Positions 31,587 through 39,020 of a DNA stretch of 64,000 bases are shown piece by piece; position 1 is the first letter of the stretch, and every line of letters starts with the position of its first letter. The stretch covers positions 94,640-158,639 of the forward strand of contig NZ_QLMJ01000028.1 in NCBI RefSeq assembly GCF_003259845.1, read 5' to 3'. The stretch comes from Actinoplanes lutulentus (GTDB lineage: Bacteria > Actinomycetota > Actinomycetes > Mycobacteriales > Micromonosporaceae). The position numbers and the translations under genes were made by a program. The notes under the pieces were generated by a model. That model had not been told where the DNA came from. It ran no database searches and worked only from the letters and a program-made list of their open reading frames with translations.

Positions 31587-32354
31587 ATGTCAGGAGCACT
31601 GCGGGACAAAGTTGCCCTCGTCACCGGCGGCAGCCACGGCATCGGCCGGGCGACCGTCGAACGATTCGCCCGCGAGGGGGCGGTCGTCGGCGTCGGGTAC
31701 GGCCACGACGAGGCGGCGGCCCGCGACACGGTGGAGCGCATCCGCAAGGACGGCGGGCGGGCCTTCGCCGTGCACACGGAGCTGGGCACGTCCGGGGACG
31801 CGGTCCGCTTCTGGGACGCCTTCGACGAAGCGGGCCAGGAGTACGTGCCCGACGGCAAGCTCGACATCCTCGTCCACAACGCCGCCAAGGGGAGCTTCGC
31901 CCGGCTGGCCGACCTCTCCGAGGAGGAGTTCGACCAGGTGATCGCGGTGAATGTGAAGGCGCCGTTCTTCATCACGAAGCTCGCGTTGCCGCGACTGCGC
32001 GACGGCGGCCGGATCATCAACATCTCCAGCCTCGCGGCCACCGTGGGAAGTCCGGACCTGATCGCGTACGGCGTCAGCAAAGCGGCGCTGAATACGTTCA
32101 CCCTTGACCTGGCGCTGGACCTCGGCCCGCGAGGGATCACCGTCAACGCCGTGTCACCCGGCATCGTCATGACCAGGAACAGCCAATACCTGCGGGACAA
32201 CGCGGAGCTCGCGGCGCAGCAGGTGGCGCGGGTCGCCCTCGGCCGGCTCGGCGAGGCGGACGACGTGGTCAGCATCATCGCCTTCCTCGCCTCCCACGAG
32301 GGGCGCTGGGTGACCGGCCAGGTCATCGACGCTTCAGGAGGCACCGCGCTCTGA
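31587..32354 (+). CDS. Short-chain dehydrogenase/reductase controlled by TetR
   Basis: The 255-residue SDR has TGGSHGIG at residues 13-20, an NAA-type motif (VHNAAKG), serines in INISSLAATVGS, and YGVSK as the catalytic Tyr/Lys pair. A C-terminal WVTGQVIDASGG completes the fold. It resembles FabG-like 3-oxoacyl reductases but the substrate is unknown. AAAGGAG stands nine bases before the ATG. It is divergent from the TetR gene, with three operators between, so expression is probably induced by a small molecule. Distinct from the SDR at 5.5 kb. Confidence 0.93.
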   Translation: MSGALRDKVALVTGGSHGIGRATVERFAREGAVVGVGYGHDEAAARDTVERIRKDGGRAFAVHTELGTSGDAVRFWDAFDEAGQEYVPDGKLDILVHNAAKGSFARLADLSEEEFDQVIAVNVKAPFFITKLALPRLRDGGRIINISSLAATVGSPDLIAYGVSKAALNTFTLDLALDLGPRGITVNAVSPGIVMTRNSQYLRDNAELAAQQVARVALGRLGEADDVVSIIAFLASHEGRWVTGQVIDASGGTAL

Positions 32355-32432
32355 GCTACTTCTCCGCAATACATCAACTTCTGCCCGAGCCGGCCGATCA
32401 GAGAGCGACGTCGGCACTGCGGAGGGCGTTTG

Positions 32433-33500
32433 ATGAGCGGCGGGACAGCGGCCCACCACGACCTGACGCACCGTCACGCCCTGGAACGGGTCGCCCTGTG
32501 GACCCGGGTCTGCGTCATGGTGATGGTCGGAGCCGTCGTCCTGGGAGCACCCGGCGACGTCCGCTGGACCACCACCTGGCAGCCGGCGCTGTGGCAGGTG
32601 TCGACCGTGATCGCCCTGCAGCTGACGGTGGCCATGGCCCTGGCGGTCTTCCGGCTGCGCCACGCCGACAGCGGCCGATATCGGTGGGTCGCGACGGCGC
32701 AGACCGTGCTGGACGTCCTCGCCGTGGCCAGCCCGATGCTGGTGATCGAGAGCGTCGCCGGAGTGCCGGTCTGGCCCACCGCGGTGCTCGCCCTGCTCTC
32801 CGCGGCGACCCGGCACACGTTGACCGGTGTCCTGATCTCCTGGGTTGTGGTGTCGGCCGCCCTCGTCGCCGGGATCGTCCTCGGCGACGGGGGCCCGAAC
32901 TCGCCGCACGGGGCGGGAGTGGTGCTGGCCGTCGTCGTTCTCCTGGTCACCGCGGCGACGGCCGGTGTGCAGGCGAACAGCCTGGACCGGTACGTGACCG
33001 AACTGCACGCCGCCCGGCTCGCCATGACCCGTCAGGCCCGCACCGATCCGCTGACCGGGCTGGCGAACCGGGCGGCGTTGCAGGAGTACGAAGCAGCGGC
33101 AGAACCCGGCCGGCTGACCGTGGTGCTGCTCGACCTGGACGGCTTCAAACAGGTCAACGACGTGTACGGCCATCATGCCGGTGACCTGCTGCTCACGACT
33201 GTCGCCGAGCGTCTGCGCGCCCGGATGCGTGCCGATGATCTGCTGGTCCGGCTGGGCGGCGACGAGTTCGCCGTCGTCCTGCCCGGCGTGGCGGCCGAGG
33301 ATGCCACGCCGGCGGTCGAGACCTGGGTACGGGCGGTCGCGGAACCGGTGGACGTCGGCGGCGGCATCGCCCGCGTCGGCGTGAGCGTCGGTGTCGCCTC
33401 CCGCCCGCCGGGCGACGACGCCACTCTTGCCGACCTTCTGCGGGTGGCGGACCACCGTATGTACGAGCACAAGCACGACAAGCGCCGGGCGGCTGCTTAG
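32433..33500 (+). CDS. Membrane-bound diguanylate cyclase (GGDEF)
   Basis: The 355-residue protein starts at ATG 32433, six bases after GGAGGG; a TTG directly before it is ignored. About five to six membrane helices fill residues 20-180. A short coiled-coil then leads to a GGDEF domain with TDPLTGLANR, LDLDGFKQVND and RLGGDEFAVVLPG. The inhibitory I-site RxxD (RADD) lies five residues before GGDEF, so product inhibition is expected. No EAL domain follows. It makes c-di-GMP in response to an unknown membrane signal and complements the FIST/GGDEF-EAL pair at 16-19 kb. Confidence 0.93.
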   Translation: MSGGTAAHHDLTHRHALERVALWTRVCVMVMVGAVVLGAPGDVRWTTTWQPALWQVSTVIALQLTVAMALAVFRLRHADSGRYRWVATAQTVLDVLAVASPMLVIESVAGVPVWPTAVLALLSAATRHTLTGVLISWVVVSAALVAGIVLGDGGPNSPHGAGVVLAVVVLLVTAATAGVQANSLDRYVTELHAARLAMTRQARTDPLTGLANRAALQEYEAAAEPGRLTVVLLDLDGFKQVNDVYGHHAGDLLLTTVAERLRARMRADDLLVRLGGDEFAVVLPGVAAEDATPAVETWVRAVAEPVDVGGGIARVGVSVGVASRPPGDDATLADLLRVADHRMYEHKHDKRRAAA

Positions 33501-33557
33501 GAGCCTGCTTCGTGCGTACCCAAAGAGGGTTGAAGCGTGCGTGGCAGTCTTGGGGTG

Positions 33558-34196
33558 ATGAGTGATCGGATCTTCGCCGCGGCCGGAGGCGTCTGCGTGC
33601 TCGCGGCGCTGGTGCTCTTCGGTGGGCTGCACGTGGTGCCGCCCACCGCCGACCTGGACTGGAGCCGGCGGACGATCAGTCAGTACGCGCTGATGGAGAA
33701 CGGCTGGGCATTTGACACCGCGGTTCTGTTGCTGGCGGCCGGGTCGGGTGCGATTCTTGTCGCGCTGCTGCGCGCCGGGCTGGCGGGGCGTGGCGCGGTG
33801 ACCGGCATCCTGCTGTGGATCGCCGGGCTGGTCGGGGTGGTCTGGTTCGAGAAACACAACTGGGCGGTCGGGCCGTCGATCAACGGTGACATTCACCGGG
33901 TGGCCAGCGTCGTGGCGTTCCTGAGCCTGCCGGTGGGTGCGCTGCTCGCGGCGCTTCCCCGGCGTGCCGAGCGCGGCGCGCGGCTGGTGGTGGCGGCTGC
34001 GGTGATCGCGCTGCTCTGCTTCACGCCGATCCTCGCGGCGGTGCTGGCCGAACCGTGGACCGGGGTGCGCTGGTGGCGTGCGATTCCGCTCGGCGGTGTG
34101 GAGCGGCTGCTCGGCCTTGCCGAGGTGATCACGGTGATGCTGCTGGCCAGGTGGTCGGCCACCACCAGGTCCCGGAGTTCGCTCATCCCGCACTGA
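33558..34196 (+). CDS. DUF998-family membrane protein
   Basis: From ATG at 33558 the protein is 212 residues with six predicted helices. The early sequence PTADLDWSRRTISQYALMENGWAFDTAVLLLA is the DUF998 hallmark (the SQY region after the first helix). A Gly-rich helix GILLWIAGLVGVVWFEKHNW and a loop with NGDIHRVASVVAF follow. These proteins are uncharacterised integral membrane proteins. GGGGTG lies close upstream. It is co-directional with the GGDEF gene 57 bases before it. Its end overlaps the convergent MerR gene by 14 bases. Confidence 0.88.
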   Translation: MSDRIFAAAGGVCVLAALVLFGGLHVVPPTADLDWSRRTISQYALMENGWAFDTAVLLLAAGSGAILVALLRAGLAGRGAVTGILLWIAGLVGVVWFEKHNWAVGPSINGDIHRVASVVAFLSLPVGALLAALPRRAERGARLVVAAAVIALLCFTPILAAVLAEPWTGVRWWRAIPLGGVERLLGLAEVITVMLLARWSATTRSRSSLIPH

Positions 34197-34893
34197 GGTC
34201 GATGACGTTCCCGTCCAGGTCACGCACGCACGACGTGCGCGGCTTCCAGGCGAAGTCGGCAGGAGGATGAACCTCGGTGCCGCCGGCCTCGAGCGCACGA
34301 CGATGAGCGTCATCGACGTCATCGACGAGCAGTCCGAACCGGGTGCCGTCCTGCCGTGATCCCTCTCGGTCATGCTCCTCCAGCGTGATCAGGAAGAACT
34401 GGTCGCTGCGGTACGTGCCGAACTGCACCGACGAGATGGCTTCGTTGAACACGACGTCGAACGCGGCCGTGTAGAACGCAGCCGCCTTCGGGACGTCGGC
34501 GACCGTGACGCGGATCTGCACCGGACGAGCGGTTCGCAATGCGGGCATGGGGGTTCCCTTCTCGATGAATTCGTCGACGGCGACGATCCGCTGCGACATC
34601 TCGCGGAGTTGAGCGACCAACCGTTCGCGGTGCGCGCCCAGTGCTGTCCGCACCTGATCGGCCGGCCGGCCCACCAGCGCACGAACGTCGTCGATCGGCA
34701 CGCCCACGGCGCGCAGGCCGCAGACCAGGCGGGCATCGGCGATCTGGTCCTGGCGGTAACGCCGGTAACCGCTGCCGGGATCGACCTGAGCGGGCTTGAG
34801 CAGACCGATCTCGTCGTAGTAGCGCAAGGCGGGGACGGTCAGGCCGGTCGCCGCGGCGACCGCGCCGATATTGATCAGATCATCACCGTTCAC
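34183..34893 (-). CDS. MerR regulator fused to a VOC (glyoxalase-like) domain
   Basis: The 236-residue protein starts with a MerR HTH (INIGAVAAATGLTVPALRYYDEIGLLKPAQVDPGSGYRRYRQDQIADARLV), where RYYDE and GYRRY are hallmarks, and a dimerisation helix to about residue 115. It then joins a single VOC half (PVQIRVTVADVPKAAAFYTAAFDVVFNE to CVRDLDGNVIDLSAG). The C-terminal VOC replaces the usual MerR effector-binding domain and probably binds the inducer. Standard VOC metal ligands are only partly present (E in EEHD, D in DLDGN). It is divergent from the membrane protein at 34998. Confidence 0.9.
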   Translation of the reverse strand: MNGDDLINIGAVAAATGLTVPALRYYDEIGLLKPAQVDPGSGYRRYRQDQIADARLVCGLRAVGVPIDDVRALVGRPADQVRTALGAHRERLVAQLREMSQRIVAVDEFIEKGTPMPALRTARPVQIRVTVADVPKAAAFYTAAFDVVFNEAISSVQFGTYRSDQFFLITLEEHDREGSRQDGTRFGLLVDDVDDAHRRALEAGGTEVHPPADFAWKPRTSCVRDLDGNVIDLSAG

Positions 34894-34997
34894 CGCTCAA
34901 GTTTCGAGCCTCAGGCCGGATGAGAGTCAATATCTGTGGCTGCGGGATCAGTTGGCGCGCCCGGCAGTGTTGCCCGCGTTGGGCAGACTGCTCGGAC

Positions 34998-36284
34998 ATG
35001 GATGATCCGCCGCGGTATCCCGGGATCGGGCAGCTGATCCTCGCCGGGATCGCCGGCTCCGGGCTGGTGGCCGCGACCTACTACGGTCTGCTCCTGACCC
35101 TCTTCGCCGGCGGCGTGGCGGTGCCCGTCCTGATCGTCGTGCTGATCGCCGGTTGGCTGGCCTTCCGCGCGATCGCCGCCGCCACCGGCTCCGCCGTGTC
35201 GCTCAGTGGCTCGGTGTGGGCCTTTTCGGTCATGGGCGCCGGCACGGTCCTGCTTGCGCCGGGCTGGGTGGTGCTTGCCGCGCTGGTCACGCCCGATCAT
35301 GGACACCTGTTGCTGGCCGGCGCGCCCTACGCCGTCGTGGCCGGCATGCTGCAGCGCGGCTGGACGCGGGTCGCCGCCTGGCTGGTGCTGCCGGTCGCCT
35401 TCGCCGGAGCGTCGATCGCGCTGCGGGCCACCGGCCCCGACGAGGTCGACCTCCGCCTGACGGCGGCGGGCGAGGAGCGCGGGTCACTCTTCGTGGTCTC
35501 GGTTCCGGGTTATCTGCCTGCCGGAGATGAGTACGCGAACCGGCTCGGCTCCCGCGCGTTCATGCCCGAGGACCACGCGACGATTCCACCACTGCTGCAC
35601 GCGAACGTGGCCGCTTTTGATCGGCCCCTCTGCCGGGACGTGACGAGCGGGACGCGCCTGGACTACCTGCCGTGTGAGAACGAGCCCGGGGGACTGGTCT
35701 ACCGGCACGGCGCCGACACCCACGGCTACGAGGTACGCAGCCACGACCTCACCGTGATCGTCTCAGCACCGCCGGCCGTGGACCGGGATGTGCTGCGCCA
35801 GGGTGCTCGCACGGTCCGACCGGCTGTCGCGGCCGATCTGGAGGCTCTGCACCGGACCGGGGAGAAGGGCCTCTTCGTCGCCGACCTGCCCGGTTTCCGC
35901 CTCGATCCGGTTCTGGCGGACGGGGTGCAGCTCAAGCCACTGGCCGGCCGCGGCGGCCCGGAGTCCGTGCTGATCATGATGCAGGACGCGATGTCGGCCG
36001 AGGCGTTCTGCGCGGGGATGCGCTGTGAGAACGAGCCGGATGGCCTGGTCTATCGCCACGGCACCGGGTCCGGGGCGGTGGAGGAGCAGTCCGGATACCT
36101 GATGCCGCGCGGCGAAACGAACCTGCAGCTCACCGGTGGTGACGCGGTGGACCGGGCGGTGCTGCGGACGGCGGTGCTGGCGGCCCGGCACCCGACGGAC
36201 GAGGAGATCCTGCACGCGCTGCCGGGCACCGGCGGCCGGGATCCGGTGGCGCGGTGGCGGAGCTGGCTCAAGGAGCACTTCTGA
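34998..36284 (+). CDS. Membrane protein with internally duplicated C-terminal region
   Basis: From ATG at 34998 the 428-residue protein has four to five N-terminal membrane helices (about 10-155) and a large soluble C-terminal region. The latter contains two copies of a segment: C-x6-LDYLPCENEPGGLVYRHGAD then PAVDRDVLRQGARTVRP, and CAGMRCENEPDGLVYRHGTG then DAVDRAVLRTAVLAAR. Each copy has a Cys pair and an acidic-to-VDR-VLR helix. I do not recognise the family. The repeats suggest an extracytoplasmic sensor or binding region. The membrane Nudix-like gene follows 68 bases later in the same direction. Confidence 0.75.
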   Translation: MDDPPRYPGIGQLILAGIAGSGLVAATYYGLLLTLFAGGVAVPVLIVVLIAGWLAFRAIAAATGSAVSLSGSVWAFSVMGAGTVLLAPGWVVLAALVTPDHGHLLLAGAPYAVVAGMLQRGWTRVAAWLVLPVAFAGASIALRATGPDEVDLRLTAAGEERGSLFVVSVPGYLPAGDEYANRLGSRAFMPEDHATIPPLLHANVAAFDRPLCRDVTSGTRLDYLPCENEPGGLVYRHGADTHGYEVRSHDLTVIVSAPPAVDRDVLRQGARTVRPAVAADLEALHRTGEKGLFVADLPGFRLDPVLADGVQLKPLAGRGGPESVLIMMQDAMSAEAFCAGMRCENEPDGLVYRHGTGSGAVEEQSGYLMPRGETNLQLTGGDAVDRAVLRTAVLAARHPTDEEILHALPGTGGRDPVARWRSWLKEHF

Positions 36285-36352
36285 GCGCGGGACGGGTGGC
36301 ACGGGTGGGCGACACTGTGCTGAGATCGACCGACTGAGATGAAGGGGGACGG

Positions 36353-37600
36353 ATGGGGTGGTCCCGCGTCTATGAACGCCCGATCATCTTCCGTGTCTTC
36401 GAAAGCCTCACCAGGGCCACCGGCCGCCTGATCACGGCCGTGCCGCTCGCCACGGCGTTCCTGCTGGGTCTCTTCGTCAACGAGGTCTCGGACTCGCGAA
36501 GCTTCACCGAGGTGTTCCAGGGTCTGTACGGCCTTGACCGTGGCCCTGTCGTCTGGGTCAACATCGTCACGACCGCGCTGCTGGTCCTGGTGCCGGTGCT
36601 CTACGTGAGCCTGCGGGCCGTCACCGGCAACACCTCCCAGGCGGTGCGGTTGTCGAGGCGGCTGCCGGCCTATGTCGACCCGGGGCTGCGGCAGTTCAGC
36701 CCGGGCCGGATCGCCTGGGGAGAACACATCGTCCTGCAGAGCTGCCCGAAGATCACCGAAGGCTGGCGGTCCGACGAGGTACGGATCACGCTGGATCCGA
36801 CGGTCTTCCGTTTCCGGCGGGCGGACGAAGCCGCGGCGTTCGAGCAGTGGATGGCAGGCACCGACGACGAGCGGATCGCCCGCGGCGCGAAGTACCGGAT
36901 CATGGAGAATCCGGATTCGTTCGTGGACGATCCAGGTCTGCGGCTGCGGGTGCAGGAGACCACGTACGCCGAGGCCGTCTATGTGAATCGGCACCTGTCG
37001 CACGACGGCGGCGAACGAACCCGCCTGATCGGCGAGACGCTGAACGGACGGATCAGCTACCCGCACATCTTCGTGCTTCAGGCCACGGTGGTGACCGCGG
37101 ACGACTGGGTGCTGGTCACCCACCGCAGCCACAAGGTGGCCTACGAGCCGGGTACCTGGTCGTGCTCTCTCGAAGAACAGCTGAGCAAGTCCGACCTGGA
37201 TGCTGCCGACACCGATGTGCTGGACCGCTGGGTCCAGCGCGCGCTGGTCGAGGAGCTCGGACTGTCGGCGGACGAGGCCCGGCAGAGCCAGGCGCGGGCG
37301 CTCGCGGTCTTCCTCGAAGGGCACCGGCTCAACACCGGTCTCGCCACGCTGGTGCACCTGGCGGTCGACCGGGAGGAACTCGACTCGATCATCGGGGGCC
37401 GTCCGCGCCAGGACTACGAGTTCCAGGCCTGGGACTATCTTCGCTGGTCACAGCTGGCTACCGAACTCGTCGAGCCGACCCGGGAGTACCACTCCAGCTC
37501 CGGCCTGCGGATGTTCTTCGCCGGGATCGTGAAGTACGGGGTGTTCGGCTTCAACGACCGCATCGACCGGGCGCTGCGCAAAGTTCCGCGCAAGCGCTGA
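36353..37600 (+). CDS. Membrane-anchored protein with degenerate Nudix-like box
   Basis: The 415-residue protein has GGGGGA upstream of the ATG. Two N-terminal membrane helices (about 26-45 and 66-88) are followed by a soluble region of about 320 residues. Around residues 260-310 it reads GTWSCSLEEQLS, then a 14-residue insert, then RALVEELGLS, which resembles the Nudix box GX5EX7REUXEEXGU with Ala replacing the first Glu and an abnormal spacing. Hydrolase activity is therefore doubtful; nucleotide binding is possible. I do not recognise the family. It may work with the duplicated membrane protein before it. Confidence 0.7.
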   Translation: MGWSRVYERPIIFRVFESLTRATGRLITAVPLATAFLLGLFVNEVSDSRSFTEVFQGLYGLDRGPVVWVNIVTTALLVLVPVLYVSLRAVTGNTSQAVRLSRRLPAYVDPGLRQFSPGRIAWGEHIVLQSCPKITEGWRSDEVRITLDPTVFRFRRADEAAAFEQWMAGTDDERIARGAKYRIMENPDSFVDDPGLRLRVQETTYAEAVYVNRHLSHDGGERTRLIGETLNGRISYPHIFVLQATVVTADDWVLVTHRSHKVAYEPGTWSCSLEEQLSKSDLDAADTDVLDRWVQRALVEELGLSADEARQSQARALAVFLEGHRLNTGLATLVHLAVDREELDSIIGGRPRQDYEFQAWDYLRWSQLATELVEPTREYHSSSGLRMFFAGIVKYGVFGFNDRIDRALRKVPRKR

Positions 37601-37613
37601 CGGGGCCGGACGG

Positions 37614-37904
37614 TCAGAGGGCCAGACGGTATTCCAGCAGGACCGGGTTGGGTGGGAAGGACGTCTGGCGGGATCGGCCGGTCGGCTGCCAGCCCAGCTT
37701 TTCGTAGAAGCGGCGGGCTCGGTGGTTGGCGGCGAAGACGTGCAGGCGCGGTGTGCGTACCCCATGGGCTTGGAATGTGGGCAGCAACGCGGCGTGAGCC
37801 GCGGCAGCGAGGCCGGTGCCCCAGGTGGCCGGCGGGGTGCGGTCCTGCGGGAAGATGTGCGACACCCTTTGATCATGGGCGGCAGCGTAGTCAGCGGCGT
37901 CCAC
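37614..37904 (-). CDS. Truncated GNAT acetyltransferase (C-terminal fragment)
   Basis: The 96-residue frame shows only the acetyl-CoA-binding half of a GNAT domain: WGTGLAAAAHAALLPTF (motif A loop and helix) and LHVFAANHRARRFYEKLGWQPTG (motif B, with the typical FYEKLGW). The N-terminal strands beta1-beta4 that should come before are absent; instead 30 unrelated residues follow a GTG start that overlaps the DoxX gene by 14 bases. The full family length is about 150-170 residues. It is probably a decaying gene whose front was lost when the DoxX gene came to lie next to it. Confidence 0.6.
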   Translation of the reverse strand: MDAADYAAAHDQRVSHIFPQDRTPPATWGTGLAAAAHAALLPTFQAHGVRTPRLHVFAANHRARRFYEKLGWQPTGRSRQTSFPPNPVLLEYRLAL

Positions 37905-38298
37905 GCAGCTCGCGGATCGTCTTGACGGCGTCGGTGGCGCCGAGGGCCCATGCGACCAGGAGGGGCTGGAAGAACAGGCGCACGAAGCGTTTGGTGTCGG
38001 TGTCCAAACCGAAGCCGTCCTTGTGCTCCAGCCACTGTGCCACGTTGCCCGGGAAGATCACCACAAAGAATGCGCCGGCGGCCGCGCCGACGATGCCGCG
38101 GTACGGCTGTTTCCACACGGACAGCAGGGCCACGCCGAGACCGATTTCGGCCGCCCCGGAGGCGAGCACCACGAAGTCACTGTCGATCGGGAACCAGGAC
38201 GGCACCTGCGCCTGGAACTCCTCGCGGGCGACGGTCAGGTGCGTGGTGCCGGCGAAGGCGAGAGTTGCGCCGAGAGCGGCCTGCAGGATCTTCTTCAT
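37891..38298 (-). CDS. DoxX-like membrane protein
   Basis: From ATG at 38298 the 135-residue protein has four hydrophobic helices: ILQAALGATLAFAGTTHL, FVVLASGAAEIGLGVALLSVW, YRGIVGAAAGAFFVVIFPGNVAQW and RLFFQPLLVAWALGATDAV. The FAGTTHL motif and NVAQW loop resemble DoxX/MauE-type small membrane proteins. It is divergent from the TetR gene at 38351, with a small palindrome between, so it may be the regulator's target. The stop overlaps the GNAT remnant by 14 bases. Confidence 0.82.
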   Translation of the reverse strand: MKKILQAALGATLAFAGTTHLTVAREEFQAQVPSWFPIDSDFVVLASGAAEIGLGVALLSVWKQPYRGIVGAAAGAFFVVIFPGNVAQWLEHKDGFGLDTDTKRFVRLFFQPLLVAWALGATDAVKTIRELRGRR

Positions 38299-38311
38299 GC
38301 TGGGCGACGCT

Positions 38312-38323
38312 ATCAGTTCTGAT
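38312..38323. promoter_or_regulatory. Small palindrome between DoxX-like and TetR genes
   Basis: ATCAG-TT-CTGAT is perfect and lies in the 52-base gap between the two divergent start codons. Candidate TetR operator. Confidence 0.4.
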
Positions 38324-38350
38324 GAAATCCTCAACAGTTACGATGTGAGT

Positions 38351-38965
38351 GTGACCGAGAACCGCCTCGACCGGCGTCGCGCCCGCACCCGCGCCGCGTT
38401 GCTCGGAGCGGCCCGTGAGCTGCTGGTCTTCCGGGCGCCCGCCGAGGTGTCCATCCAGGAGATCACCGACGCCGCGGATGTCGGGTTCGGAAGCTTCTAT
38501 AACCACTTCGCGTCGAAGCAGACCCTTTTTGACCAGGCAATCGCTGAGGTCGCCGCTGAACATCAGGAGTTGGTGCGGGCGGCGGTGAAAGGGCTGACCG
38601 ATCCTGCCGAGGCGCTGGCGGTGGCGATCCGGCTCACCGCCCGGTTCCCGTCGACGCATCCCGGCCTGGCGAAAGTCATCGATCGCGCCGGTCTGGGCTA
38701 TCTGAGCTTCGTGGCACCGGGTGCGCTGGAATTCCTGCGGCACGGGCACGCGGTGGGGCGGCTCTGTTTTGACGACGCCGAGGTGGCGCTGGCATGTGCC
38801 GGCGGAGCTGTTCTCGGGGTGATCCGTCTCGGTCTGAAGTCCGATTCTGATCCACTTTCCTCGCCGGGCTCGGCGGAGGGTGCCGCGGTCGCGGTGCTGC
38901 GGATGTTCGGCCTGGTTGAGGGCGACGCCCGGCGGGTCGCGCAGCGACCCTTGCCGCCGCTGTAG
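38351..38965 (+). CDS. TetR-family transcriptional regulator
   Basis: From GTG at 38351 (or 38345) the protein is about 204 residues. The HTH reads TRAALLGAARELLVFRAPAEVSIQEITDAADVGFGSFYNHFASKQTLFDQAI, with the conserved FYNHF and KQTLF. The C-terminal helical domain forms the ligand pocket. The open frame extends far upstream as antisense of the DoxX-like gene and is not used. Divergent orientation to that gene suggests local control. It ends 55 bases before the protease-STAND gene, a neighbour in the same direction but probably separately transcribed. Confidence 0.9.
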   Translation: MTENRLDRRRARTRAALLGAARELLVFRAPAEVSIQEITDAADVGFGSFYNHFASKQTLFDQAIAEVAAEHQELVRAAVKGLTDPAEALAVAIRLTARFPSTHPGLAKVIDRAGLGYLSFVAPGALEFLRHGHAVGRLCFDDAEVALACAGGAVLGVIRLGLKSDSDPLSSPGSAEGAAVAVLRMFGLVEGDARRVAQRPLPPL

Positions 38966-39020
38966 GACCCGTCACCCTCTACATTGGTGATCGTCAGTTC
39001 GGCGGACGACGGGGGTGGCC

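Noticed and set aside
32334..34373. Minus-strand open frame of 679 codons opposite GGDEF and DUF998
   Set aside because: Pro/Arg/Gln-rich composition and no domain; the plus-strand genes have clear motifs and ribosome sites.
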